Positions 42,111 through 54,558 of a stretch of DNA of 64,000 nucleotides are shown one piece after another; within the stretch, counting starts at the first letter, position 1; each line of letters opens with the position of its first letter. This stretch comes from Saxidomus purpurata. Taxonomy: Eukaryota > Mollusca > Bivalvia > Venerida > Veneridae. The stretch lies in the NCBI GenBank assembly GCA_022818135.1, contig JAFMSR010000009.1, positions 24,886,065 through 24,950,064 on the forward strand, in the 5' to 3' direction. The position numbers and the translations under genes were made by a program. The notes below the pieces were generated by a model that saw only the letters and a list, made by a program, of their open reading frames with translations, did not search any database and was not told the DNA's origin.

Positions 42111-42579
42111 CATTTATGACAACTCTTTTTCAAATTGTTTATCTGCTTTGTACATTATATACAAACAAAAAATATTGCTTTTTGGTCGAGGTGAAAAAAT
42201 ACTGTCGGAGAAACTGTCTCAAATTATTTACCAAAGTGTGTACAAAATGTCTAATGACCATAGACGAACCCGCCGCTCCAGTATTTTCGATCGATATAAA
42301 TTAAACGCGGACATATCAATAAAAAAATAAACACCAGCATCATACTAACTTTTGGCACGATCACAACATTAATACAAAATGATTGAAACTGTCAGTTAGA
42401 CATCAATACACGACTTTCATCTGAATGATATTCTTTCATTGAAAATGCTAGTAATAGTACACGATTCTCCGGCATATCATGGTTATGGATTCAATTTACG
42501 ACATTTTCGCTGTGTTAATCATTTGTTCTACAGTGTAACATCAATATGTAAATTACTTTGGATCACTATGAGCCTCATG

Positions 42580-42610
42580 TATTGTATTGTATTGTATTGT
42601 ATTGTATTGT
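42580..42610. repeat. (ATTGT)n microsatellite, short array
   Basis: About six ATTGT units. The same pentamer forms a longer array at 43389-43500, on the other side of the inverted-repeat module. Confidence 0.95.
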
Positions 42611-42617
42611 AATGTTA

Positions 42618-43392
42618 TTAATCAAGTGATTTCATATTGGCCTTGTTATTTGTCCGAGGGTGGTCGTATTGGCCGAAGGCCGAAGGCCGAGGGCCAATGG
42701 CGGGGCCCGAGGACAAATAACAAGGCCAAATGAATTCACTTGATTAAGATAATTTTATTATACAACTTTACAATATGGCTAAATAAACAAGAATATAAAA
42801 ACAATCTGAGGGGGGGGGGGGGGGGGGAGGGAAAACCCCCCCAAAGGATTTGAGATACATCACAAAAATGAGGCTCTGCCGAGTTTTTTTGGACGTATCT
42901 CAACCAGAGGGTGAGATTTCCTTATCCACAACTCAATGGACATGGTAGATTTATTTTCTCACCGTTTGAATCTCATTTTCACACAAGTAAGAAGAAATAA
43001 ATATACAGGAGGGGGATGAAAAAATGAAAATCAACTTTTTCTCGAATTTTACTTCAAAACTGTTATGGATGGATAGAAAATGATCTAACGAAGAAAATGA
43101 ATACCCATACATTTGTAACCCTATGTTTATTTCAAAAATAAAAATTTTACAGTCATTTTTCGATATCAGCATGAGTCTAAAAACAAAATGGCGTCGTTTA
43201 AAAATCTAACGGAAGTGACTTCTCCGTATTGGCCCTCTCTTTTAAACCAATCAGAATGCTTGAATTCCATATTGGCTCTGCTTTTCTCGTATTGGCCCTG
43301 CTTTTCTCATGCTTTGTATTAGCTCTACCTGTTTCATATCATGTGTGCAATTGATCTAATACAGAGTGTAATATTGTAAAGTTGAATAATAT
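42618..43392. mobile_element. Hairpin plus 22-bp-TIR MITE between two (ATTGT)n arrays
   Basis: 42618-42747 folds: 'ttaatcaagtga' and 'ttggccttgttatttgtcc' pair with 'ggacaaataacaaggccaa' and 'tcacttgattaa', around a 'ggccgaaggccgaagg' loop. 42755-42776 (ttattatacaactttacaat plus at) is inverted at 43371-43392 with two mismatches. Near 43218-43335 'tattggccctgcttttctc' is repeated about four times. A G run and 'aaaacccccc' at 42811-42842 may be sequence error. Confidence 0.7.
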
Positions 43393-43500
43393 TGTATTGT
43401 ATTGTATTGTATTGTATTGTATTGTATTGTATTGTATTGTATTGTATTGTATTGTATTGTATTGTATTGTATTGTATTGTATTGTATTGTATTGTATTGC
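43389..43500. repeat. (ATTGT)n microsatellite, about 22 units
   Basis: An uninterrupted pentamer array of about 110 bases. Confidence 0.98.
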
Positions 43501-43509
43501 ATTGCTCAT

Positions 43510-45890
43510 TTATTCATGTATAACGTGAAGTGAGTGCAATAATGAGATTCGACTTTGAAGTATTCCAGTCTGTAAAGGACTCGATTTTCGGAGGTTCAAT
43601 TGTACACTGTATGGTACGCCGATACATTTAGCATTAAAACATAATACCATCATAGAATACAAGTATCTAAGTTCAAAATATTTTTGATAGTTGGCGACAA
43701 CGTATTCCAAAATGGAAAATTTTATAGTTATTACCAGTAACACAAGTTGCTTACTCTCTCATCGTCGCTTATATCGTTGATGATATTGATATAGTTCGGC
43801 GCAATTTGTTTCGACAACAAGCATTAATAATAAAATAAGCTGAACCCGTATGAAATGTCAAATTAAATATGAATGTGAAAGTTACTGCGGTCTTGTAATT
43901 AACTCCTGTACACTCGATACCACACGCGTAAACTGGTATGAATACATGTCAAACATCAAGGTTATTTGTCAACTGTATTGTACAAAATGATATATTACAT
44001 TTTGTGGTGACGCTATTCATAAATTGTATGCTTTGTACCGTTGAATATGTAACCATATAATCGTATTTGTATTGATAAACCAAACCGGTCATGATAGCCC
44101 TATATCGCACAAAGTCTGTATTACATTTAACTTAAATTAGCAGGTAATTAGCTTATTACAAGTAAGTAAGAGAGCCATGATAACTGTTAAATAACGAGTA
44201 CTTCTCGTCCCACTAAATGTCTGACCTCAACAAAATTAAAATGTATCAAAAACCATTTCTTTACGATGAACCTTGCGTAAACCTTTCCAGCCCTTGTTAT
44301 AATTTTTCCTACAGAAAGACAGACTATTCTGATTCTTTGTGAGCGTCCCCCAAATCGCTTAAAGCAATCACACATACAGCGATACCAAATCAAGCGACCA
44401 AGAAAAACCAAGCGTTGAAATGCAGGCTGTTGTCTAGTTAAGGGCATATAACTCTTTATATCTCATGATATAACCCGACCAAGGTATCGTGTTCCGCAAT
44501 CTGTAAAAATAGTGTAAGACTGTAGTATAAAATCGGAAAAGTGAATATAACTGAAAGTGTTTTATTGAAGACGTTGTGATACACTGCATTTTTGGAAAGC
44601 AAAGGTCCATAACTCTTGATCAAAACGTCAAACACCAGAAAGAAGCCAATTAATCATCGGCGTTGAGCCTCATACGATACCTGAGAGCCGAATAGTTTAT
44701 TCATATCATTGTTATAGTAAACGAGCACTGGGCATTTTAAAACCTTTTGGACCCCTATTATAGTTGTGTATTCTTCCTACAGAAAGACAAACTATCCTGA
44801 ACACAATACCAACTCAAACGCTACCAAGGAAAAATGCGTTTAGTCAAGTCTACTCTAGTCCGTTTTGTTGAGGGTAATTTAACTTGATACGTGAAATGTG
44901 CGATGCCAGCTACCTGTACTGCACCAGATAACTTTTTAATAATTTGAGTTATGTATATCAATTTCGGTGTCTGCTTTGTACCGGCTTCTATTTCTGTCAC
45001 CGACTTTTTACTGAAAATAAGAACAGCAAGGAAATACAGCTAGTTAAGATTAAACACGTTGAGCCGAATAGTTACCCGAGTCATAGACTCTTTTTCTACC
45101 GTATACCTTAAGCGCAATGTTCTTGTAGTAGTGCATGAATTACCCATTAATTTATAAAGCATGCGCGAATGACAGTCTTCTTTTTAGATCGGCCGTGTAT
45201 TAGACCATATTCGAATAGGTTGTTTAGAGAATACGAACGAATTTGATGTGCAAATTGCATGTGTTTGCAGTCATTCACATAATGCCATTATATATCTACA
45301 AACAAACTACAAAATGTTATCATCGCTTACTAAGGTCGTGACAGTCCTCGTCTCAACTTGATAGCCCTAGTTGAGAGCAATCTGTACGTTATAAGACCAA
45401 CGATCACATTAGTGTGTAATGAATTGAAATGCCGGTCGAAGGACCAATAAACGCATACTTCAACTGCGTCACTGTCACATGATCCTTAGTAAACGGAGCA
45501 AACAAGTCAGTTTATTGTAATACATTTGTATCATGAAATTAATTGAAATATAAAAAGACACCCCGAAAAACCAATTTGTCCTAAAACGCCTAATGTTGGA
45601 GAGAAAAAAGGTAACAAATATGTATGCCTAATATCTTACAGGCTTAGAATAGGCTGTTAATGGTTTATGTCAGAGTAGGCAATTGGCGTGAGCTGTTCTC
45701 AGCCATACTTAACATGTCTTTAACTTTAGGTAGCACGAACACTCGGTCACTTTCATGATCTCTTCAAAAGTAATTCAATTTTAGAACTAGAAATCGTTAT
45801 TGAATGAGTCTTTAAATAAAATAATTCTATACATTTCAACTTTTTCATTACATTAAATGCATGTTTAACTAGATGGTTGTTTTTGTCACA
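43510..45890. other. No gene recognised; possible diverged duplication
   Basis: Parts near 44290-44410 and 44755-44850 share 'ttcctacagaaagaca[g/a]actat' and 'aataccaa[a/c]tcaa', suggesting an old ~460-bp duplication. Open frames here (for example 44187-44447, minus) show no recognised domain. Confidence 0.35.
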
Positions 45891-45900
45891 AAAACATACA

Positions 45901-46781
45901 TCTCCCCCATGACAGTTTGTCAATAATTGTAGTACTGAAACAGGATATTAAAACAAGAAAACGCCGCCTTGACCCCATGAAAAATATTTTTGCTTAAAGC
46001 AATTAAAAAATTAAAATAAATATATAATTATAATTATATTATAAAAATATTTTAAATTAGTAAAAGTGACATTGATTGCCCCAGCCCCCTCCCTTCGAAT
46101 TTTTTTTCTTTGTAACATTTAAAAAACTTCGAAAAATAAATATAATTTAGCAACAGTGATCTTGACTTTGACCTAGTGACCCATAATGCAATCGCACGCT
46201 TCCTCTCTACACCAACTACCTAAACACCAAGTTTAATTGCAATATCTCACTCCTAACTCAAGGCATTGAGCAGAAACCATTTTTTCTATTTTAGTAACAG
46301 TGACCTTGACCTTAAACCAAGGTGGTTGTAACATGCGCCCTGCACAGCGTCTCAATATGTTGCACATTAGTGGTGACTTATTCAAAAAATCCTACAATGG
46401 ATTCAAGAGATACGGAGCGGACACGAATATAGTAATATGACCTTTGATCTCTAATTGTGACCTTGACCTTGAACCAAGGTGGTTGAAACATGCGCTCTGC
46501 ACATTGTCGCAATATGGTGAACATTTGTAGTGAGTTATTCTAAAATCCTTCAAGGGGTTCAAAATATATGGAACGGGCACGAAATATAGTAATATGACCT
46601 TTGATCTCTAATTGTGACCTTGACTTTGAACCAAATTGGTTGAAACATGCGTTCTGCACATTGTCTCAATATGTTGAACATTTGTATCCAGAATGCGTGC
46701 GGGCGGACGGATGGACGGACAGACAATTAGACTAAAACAATATATCTCCCTATATATCTCCCTAATATACCATGGGGGAGA
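45901..46781. mobile_element. Composite 'gaccttgacc' element with 11-bp TIRs
   Basis: The left end tctcccccatg is the exact inverse of the right end catgggggaga (46771-46781). Inside are three ~175-bp units with 'gtgaccttgaccttgaacca', 'aacatgcg', 'ctgcacattgtc' and 'gaacatttgta', then a 'gggcggacggatggacggac' tract near 46700. Same plan as 4370-4806. No coding capacity. Confidence 0.75.
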
Positions 46782-46789
46782 CATATTTA

Positions 46790-48900
46790 TTTGATTCCCT
46801 CTTTAAAGTTCCGTTATCCCTTATACAATGTAATACTCATAATTCTATAATATTAAAATATGAAATTGCAGACAGAATAATGATAAATTTAAACTGTTTT
46901 CCATCTGTATGTTGACGTATACCATTATTTCATAATTTACTGAAAACCTTTGTCAGAAAGCGTTTCCTACTTCTTGCACTATTCCATTGAGACAAAATTA
47001 TACGCTATATATATATATGGCAGGTACTTTCGCGTTAGTAGTTTGTTCGCATAAATCCTGGGCAGTTTTACTAGCTGGTATTTTTCTTGGAGATATCAGA
47101 GCTACAAGTAATTTCACATCCAAAGTGCTCCTGGGACTTAAAATGTATACTGAATATAATTCTATCAGCCGACAATATTGTTAGGATTAGACGTGTCTAA
47201 TCTAGGTCCTCGTAATTTATGGTCCCTGATCTAATTTTCCCAGTTTAAGTAGGTTTCCTTTGCATAGAAATGTTACCATTAAATATTAACAACTGTGTTT
47301 GTGGAAAAGTGCGTTAGAATTAACCCGTCATTCCTTGATATTCGACGGTTTAACTTTCGGTTTTTCAGAACGTAAACAGCAATAAAATTATATTTTCATA
47401 AATTCACGTTGTATCATACAGTATATTGCAGTTACAAAGAGGCCAAAAACCCTAGAACATTTATTAGTGCTAAGAAATGATAAATACCTAGATATTCCCT
47501 TTAAATGCAAATTGTTCACTGTAATAGCCTTCTTCAAGTGTTATAGGGGCGATTTATGTACTTTTATTCAACAATTTGTAAAATTATCAGCCATATACAA
47601 CTATTATTTAGTATATAAATATATTCTCTAGCATGAGTGAGGAGTTGAAACTTAAACATTTTTTAAGATCATATCCTAGAAAATGTGCTAAATTTGTGTT
47701 TCAAGCCTACCTTAAACGAAATCGAAGATTGTATATGTAAATTTGTATAGGTATATGTATATCATTACAAATCTTGAAACGAATATATTATTCAAAATTA
47801 AACTGTATACCTCAATCAACATTTGTCTGATTACGTATTTCAATTAAATATTCAAGTGATATTATTCTTTAAATATTGTTTAGCACAATATATGTACATG
47901 TATGCATTGTATTGATAATTCCATTGTTTACATTAGGTGACCTAAAAGCCCATTGGGCCGGGTACTATGATGTGTATGTTTATCTTGTATTGTATAGCAC
48001 GTATCACTTTCATAAATTACTCTACTCTACTCTACTCTACCCTACTCACAAATTAAACAATTGTTTGTAGTTCTGATGCTCATTAATAAACTATTCTGGC
48101 TTACTGTCTCCGTGGTTAATTTCAGCGCATCTGAAGGTCAAATCGTTGTTTTCATATACCATGTATGAACAACACTTGAGAACAGATATTATGTTTTACC
48201 TTTATCTTGTATACAATAAGGGTGAGTATGAACACTGAATGATTATACATTTGTATATAATATGTCAATCATGTCCACGTAGACTGTTTAAACTGTTTAA
48301 ACACATCAATAAATACAGTCAATTAATATCATTTGTTTGTAGCTGTTTAATAATAAAAAATTCCATGTACTTTCGACAAACTTTTGACGACATATGCCGA
48401 AAAAGATTTATCGAGGTATTAAGTGGCTTAAAATAATAATCTTATTTGACAGGATGCCTTTTTCGACGGTATGTCTTTCGACAACTGTAGTGCAGAGCTA
48501 TTCCACAGACATTATAAACGACATATTTATTCACTGAGAGTTATTTTGAATTTGTAAAGCTAATGCAAGACTCGATCTCACACCGATACAGCAACATTGC
48601 GAATTATAATAAAACTGCATACTTTTCCTGTTGAGATATCGTTATGTCCACCAAATTAATTTCACCTGTTGCGCGTGTAGCATTTATATACATCGTGTTC
48701 ACTTGCACCTGTAGCAAATGTAATTATATTACAAACACTCATAATTAGATCGACAGGGCAAAATCAGTTTCAATTACTGGGTACATGTTTCGCCGAAAGA
48801 AATGCAAAGATCACAAACCCCTCCTACATATAATTGCCTATGACTGCAAATGGGGGATTTTAAAAGAGCAAACGTTTCGGCAAGTGTGAAACTTATCTTT
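46790..48900. other. No gene recognised; possible decayed coding piece near 47.5 kb
   Basis: A + frame at about 47447-47630 reads TLEHLLVLRNDKYLDIPFKC and onward without a stop. Another from 47634 reads MSEELKLKHFLRSY, then FVFQAYLKRNRRLYM. Both resemble the C-terminal ends of LINE polyproteins but are too short to assign. Confidence 0.25.
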
Positions 48901-48907
48901 TGTAATT

Positions 48908-48988
48908 AAATGCATGCTAAATCCTGGGCAGACGAGGCATGCAAAATCCCGGGCAGACGATGGCATGCAAAATCCCGGGCAGACGATG
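48908..48988. repeat. ~25-bp tandem repeat, three units
   Basis: Unit 'gcatgcaaaatcccgggcag' plus 'acga[t]g', the first copy diverged. Confidence 0.9.
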
Positions 48989-49973
48989 CATACTCCATGA
49001 TACGATAAAATAGCCGCATTCTATTACGAAAAACACTAAAAGTGTCTAGTTAAGCACAAACAACGTCAGACGTACTTTTATGTCACGAGGGGTGCAATTA
49101 CAAATCACACAACTCTGTGCATCTTAAGCGCGAAGTTATTATCCGGAAATTAAAACGTACGATAACGAATCTATGTTTTCAATTTTAACAAAATCTAATA
49201 TTTTAAATATGACTGAAGCGTCCAAACAACGCCAACACGAAAGGTTATTTACTTGTAGTACCTTATTACGGCTTCGTTCGCAGAAAAAGGTAGAGCTCGT
49301 GTTAGAATTTTCCTTTCAACGGTTTGACACTAAAATATGCCTCTTTTTGTTACAATTTCTAAACATCCCGTCCCTTTATTCTGAAGCGTTTCGTTACAAA
49401 TCGTGTTTTATTACAATCCTGAAACGTCAACAAGAGATGAAAAGGGATTTTTTTACAGTTATGCTTAAATAATTGAAAATCTTCAGTCTTTGGGGGAGAA
49501 TAAATATTCGATCTTTTCAGCAATGAAATAGATACGGCTGTTTTAAAACATGATTTAAAACACCGTTATTGAATTTCGCGATCATTGTAAATAATTATAC
49601 ATTACATTTATTGCTTTCACATTACTTTATGATAAATGAGAAATATGGCAGACATCAATAATGTATTTTTGTATCGATTACAACAAAGCTGAGCCGCGTC
49701 ACTGAAAAGAATCTTTTTTTTTTTTACAAAATACCAAGAGACGCCATTTTTATAGCTCGACTTAACACATCAATATAACAAAGATACTGATGTTGGTTTA
49801 CAAAATACAATGCTTAACCTTGGAATTAAACAACTAATTTAAAATTAGACAGTAAATGAAAGTCTTCAAGGCACTCTTAGACTCTTCTATGATGTTCAGG
49901 GACACTGTTTCTAACATACAAGCTCATTGCTTACTACGTCAAATGGAAGCTGCGCGTAGAACCCAAGCACGCT

Positions 49974-50385
49974 TTAAATTATAACAAAACACATAGGAAC
50001 GCTGCTAAATTATAACAAAACACATATTAAGACCACTGCTAAATTATAACAAAACACATAGGATCGCTGCTAAATTATAACAAAACACATAGGATCGCTG
50101 CTAAATTATAACAAAGCACATAAGAACACTGCTAAATTATAACAAAACACATAGGAACGCTGCTAAATTATAACAAAGCACATAAGAACACTGCTAAATT
50201 ATAACAAAGCACATAAGAACACTGCTAAATTATAACAAAACACATAGGAACGCTGCTAAATTATAACAAAACACACAAGAACACTGCTAAATTATAACAA
50301 AACACAGGAGCGCTTCTAAATTATAACAAAACCAACCCATAGGAACGCTGCTAAATTATAACAAAACACATAGGAGCGCTTCTAA
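49974..50385. repeat. ~29-bp tandem repeat, about 14 units
   Basis: Unit 'gctaaattataacaaaacac' plus 'ataggaacgct' or 'ataagaacact'. Two alternating variants ('ggaacg' and 'agaaca') suggest a partly dimeric array. Confidence 0.95.
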
Positions 50386-50389
50386 TTAC

Positions 50390-52900
50390 TTTAAAGATAT
50401 ACGGGTCGTACCGATTATAGCCTCTTTAGAGGACGGTGGACCTAATAAGCACAATTACAAAACTTTAAGGATATATAATACAATAATTCAGGATATCTGC
50501 TAACTACATCTAGAGATTTGATTCAAACACCCACGAATACAGGTAATTTCGTTCTAGGAAGCTGTTGAAAACTCATTTTGACGCTTCTTAGTAATTCCAT
50601 GGAGTCTGCTTAAAAAGCAAATGGACGCCGCTAACTATCCAGGGAACCAAAGAACACCAGTCATCGCTAAGTACACCCATAATAATAACATAAAACATCC
50701 AGTGACGCCACTAGCTACACCAAAATGATCTAACCAAGGGACGCCCCTAATTTTATCCAGTGATTCTACTCACAACACCCAGCGAGTCCGGTGATGAAGT
50801 CCAGAGAATCTACTTAAAACATCAAGGTACACCCTTTAACATTTCTAGCTCCACACATTCAACCTTAAACAAGGAGATGTTCATGCGAAACTCAAGATTG
50901 TATTCCGCTGCATACTAGCAGAAACGTTTCAAACAAAAAAAATGCCCCAAAATCACCGATGATCAGAGCAGATGGGAAAACTAGGAAATTAGGTAAGGCG
51001 TGGAAGGAATAGGATTAGGTGCTGAATATTTAAATTCCACCCATGCCAAATTTTCACATTGCCAATTACTGAAATACTTACGGATAATTTCTACTTCAGA
51101 AGTCGATTTAATAGTCACCAATAGAATATCTGGAGTTAATTGTTGTATTTGACACTAACGCAGAGATATTGTACGTTATACCATATACAGTTTTCAATAA
51201 TATGGTTTTCAAAACCGTGTGATCAAAGGAGGCGGTCTATCAACTATAATCGACACTATAATAGATGAGCGCCAGGATCAATTCATGACCATTGTTTACT
51301 CTTTATTGGAAATGAAATGGCATTTGATGAATATAAATTTGAGCCTGTTCTATCAAACATTGTCATTTTAAGAGAAGGTATCAGTAGAAGACCATGTTTT
51401 AATGAGAACAGTCACTGCTCATAAGTAAAAAGACAAGTCGTTATAGAACATAGACTGGCTGGTGCAAGTGATTTTCTAAATGGATTATCTAAAACAAATG
51501 TTTTGAAATAAAAAGTTTCTTTAAAAGTTAGTTAATATTAATAAGAAATATTTTGTAAAGATTCAGTTTGGAAATTTATAAGAGAAATATATTTTAAGCA
51601 TAGTTACGTCTTAATATCCAACAATAATACACACCTGAGGTAAGATATATACGTGTTGAAATAGTTTATTTATGTATTTTTATTCTTTTTTCTGTTGATG
51701 CTGTTTAATTATATTTATATAACACTTGTGTTGTTTATTATTATTACTGTTGTTATTTTACAATACATTTATTAATTGGTTACTTAATTAAAAATATTTG
51801 TGATTGTGTGTTTATTTATTTCTGTTATATTAATTAAAATACATGTTAGTAAATGATTTCAGTATACCATTTTTGTTCTGATTGTAATAACATCTAACCC
51901 ATATGTTTTGCATTTTCATATTTTTTAGTTCTTTTTTCTACAAATTTTGGACATACTATTTCATCAGTGTTTTATTGTTAGTTAAGTGTATATCTTCTCC
52001 ATACGATTTAAGGGAATCATTACTTAGCAACAGGCATTCTACACAGTCTCCGTTATTTGTTAATTCTTCTTTATTTATTAAAAAATTATGTAAATTAAAA
52101 AAATATATTATTAAAAATATGTTAGTTACATCACAGTGGAAGTTGCACGTTTTAATCGAAGAAACTTGACTAGAAAATAACGAATAACTGCTATAATCTG
52201 TTAAAAAAAGCTGTAAGATAAAGACACTTTGTATAATATGTAAGATTTACCAAGATAAATCAGATAGGACTATTGCAAGATAATGTGTTAGGCGAGAAAT
52301 TATTGCGCCTAGGCTATGCAGTTGGTAAATTTTCAATGGACACCCCTTTAAGCAGTTAATGGTTCTTTTTAAGACGTCAGTTTTTGGAACTTTAGCGAGT
52401 TAGGGTTAAAATCAAAACGACGCCTCTTTGTAGTTTCCGCTAGGGCGGTGCCTCGACTTCACTTTTCAGTTGTAGCTGTTGCAGTTAAATTCTTATGCGA
52501 GTGTCGTGTTCACACAAGAAAACATGATTTGTTCATCGAAACTTTAACTCTTTATCCACGTTCTGTCCATTTAGTCATTTTCACTATGTACAAATTACAC
52601 ATTGTTCATCCAAATTTCTTTTATATGTTGATTTTTTATAAGATTTTCTTAAAATGTGGTTGTTTTGTTTTGTACGTTTTTATATTAAATCAAGATCTAG
52701 ACTTGTTTTGGATACTGAAGGTTTTGATATTGGTACCATTAACGTCCTACTGTGCAAAATCATCAAAGGGATAATGACGTCTTTTACAAAATTGAGCATA
52801 GGGGATAATGTCCTAGGGGATAATGTCCGTTTACCGAAAAACAAACATAATAATAAATTATTGTGGACACGCAAGTAATTCTTACGACTCTAGTAATACA
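50390..52900. other. AT-rich stretch, no gene recognised
   Basis: No family was recognised. The frames at 51903-52169 and 52448-52774 are Phe/Leu/Tyr-rich, as expected of AT-rich DNA, and show no splice-consistent homology. Confidence 0.4.
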
Positions 52901-52905
52901 AATGT

Positions 52906-53068
52906 AGCTGTTTACCGGATAAGGTCACTACTTGAAACAGCTGTTTACCGGATAAGGTCACTACTTGAAATAGCTGTTTACCGGATAAGGTCACTACTTG
53001 AAATAGCTGTTTACCGGATAAGGTCACTACTTGAAATAGCTGTTTACCGGATAAGGTCACTACTAGAA
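52906..53068. repeat. 33-bp tandem repeat, five copies
   Basis: Unit agctgtttaccggataaggt plus 13 bases, nearly identical copies. Because 33 is a multiple of three, the frame 52823-53074 encodes five AVYRIRSLLEI repeats. No evidence that it is translated. Confidence 0.95.
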
Positions 53069-53564
53069 AGGTGATATATTAATGCCATACATACAAAAGA
53101 TCTTGAAATCCTATAACCACTAAAGATTTACTCGTATATATGGAATCATGAATTTACTAATGGAATGATAGAGCTGTGTTCAATTATCTCTAAAACAATG
53201 TTAACACGTGCCTTTCTTCCGTGTTTATATCGGTTCATCAGAAAAGTATTGTCAGAAAGCGCACTTTAACTTTGCAATATCATTGACAAATGTTGCGTTA
53301 TACTTGTAACATGTTCTTTCGATATAAAAAAGCAATGTTGGTGATGTTATTTGTACAATTTCGATCGATTTCGTCGCTAAGATATCTTTTACAATAAAAA
53401 GTGCTGCATTCAGTTGTAACAGGGACTTTTAAAATAGTTTAGTTTGAAAAGTAGTTACTTACCGTAAGTTCGTCAATGAATTTAAACTATTTGTGAAATA
53501 CTTTCAATGGTGCTTGTCTGTTATTCTGTAATTAGAAAACAAATATAAAAGTAGTAATTGGAGT

Positions 53565-53770
53565 CCGTCTCCGTAGTTGAGTGATTAGAGTCGCTGACTT
53601 GAAATCACTGTGACCTCTCATAAGTTTGTGTCATGCTACTGACCGTGTCTTCTTTATGTGAGAAAGTTTGCAATTTCTCACGGAGGAAGGAGATGTAATA
53701 CTAGTTCTTGCAAGGCGCGAGGATCGGGGTAAGATACCTGCATGTAAAAAAAGACAGGAATGCGGTTGAA
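53565..53770 (+). mobile_element. Degraded tRNA-like SINE
   Basis: 'ctccgtagttgagtgattag' followed by 'tcgctgacttgaaatcact' is a box A plus anticodon-arm-like head, of the kind common in bivalve SINEs. Farther on, 'cacggaggaagg' and 'gatacctgcatg' fit diverged body motifs. Box B is degraded. Confidence 0.45.
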
Positions 53771-53799
53771 ACGAGCAGTCATATTGATTTAAATTACGT

Positions 53800-53827
53800 T
53801 TTTTTTTTTTTTTTTTTTTTTGTGGTT

Positions 53828-53881
<54 letters not shown>

Positions 53882-53884
53882 GTT

Positions 53885-53915
<31 letters not shown>

Positions 53916-53985
53916 TGTTTTTGGGTTTTTTTTTTTTTTTTTTTTTTTTTTGTGTTGTTTTTGGGTGTTTTTTGTGTGGTGGGGG

Positions 53986-54021
<36 letters not shown>

Positions 54022-54039
54022 GGGTTTTTTTTTTTTTTT

Positions 54040-54073
<34 letters not shown>

Positions 54074-54079
54074 GGGGGG

Positions 54080-54117
<38 letters not shown>

Positions 54118-54131
54118 TTTTTTTTTTTTTG
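53800..54131. repeat. T/G-only homopolymer tract, probable artefact
   Basis: About 330 bases, almost wholly long T and G runs (one G run over 50). All long frames here encode poly-Gly, poly-Phe or, in reverse, poly-Lys and poly-Pro, and should not be annotated. Most likely unresolved sequencing or consensus error over a real short homopolymer. Confidence 0.85.
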
Positions 54132-54239
54132 CGTGAAAAATGTAAATTCTTCAAAATGATATACAAAAATATAAAATGTAAAAGAAATTGATATAATCAA
54201 CAACAAAACTTAAAATGTAGGTAAAATTTGAGAAAATAT

Positions 54240-54460
54240 GTAGCAAACGTTGGTGAGCTGGGTTTTACGGCACCGCTACACTCTATAGTTGTACTGGAAT
54301 TTCAAAAGCGTTTGTAACGCACATTGGAAGCGTTTAATTTCAAATATATAGACATAATTAAGAGGAATTTATACCGGAACCTTTTTATTTGACTATATTT
54401 CCATAAAATATGTTATTTTATACCGTTTTAAGAACTTAATTCCATATAAGGTATATTTCA
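54240..54460. repeat. Dispersed repeat 'gtttgtaacgc...aggaatttataccggaacc'
   Basis: Shares 'tttacggcaccgctacac', 'gcgtttgtaacgc', 'aggaatttataccggaacct' and 'gttattt' with 40190-40380, 62130-62330 and, in part, 27940-28080. Same family as the module at 28.0 and 36.05 kb. Confidence 0.65.
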
Positions 54461-54477
54461 TACGAAATTGTCATACA

Positions 54478-54482
<5 letters not shown>

Positions 54483-54529
<47 letters not shown>

Positions 54530-54558
54530 CTCTCTTTTTTTTTTTTTTTTTTTTTTTT
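54483..54558. repeat. (CT)n and T run
   Basis: About 22 CT units, then a T run of about 24. Confidence 0.97.

Noticed and set aside
53631..54206. Long frames of 88-191 codons on both strands
   Set aside because: They are poly-Gly/Phe and poly-Lys/Pro translations of the T/G homopolymer tract.
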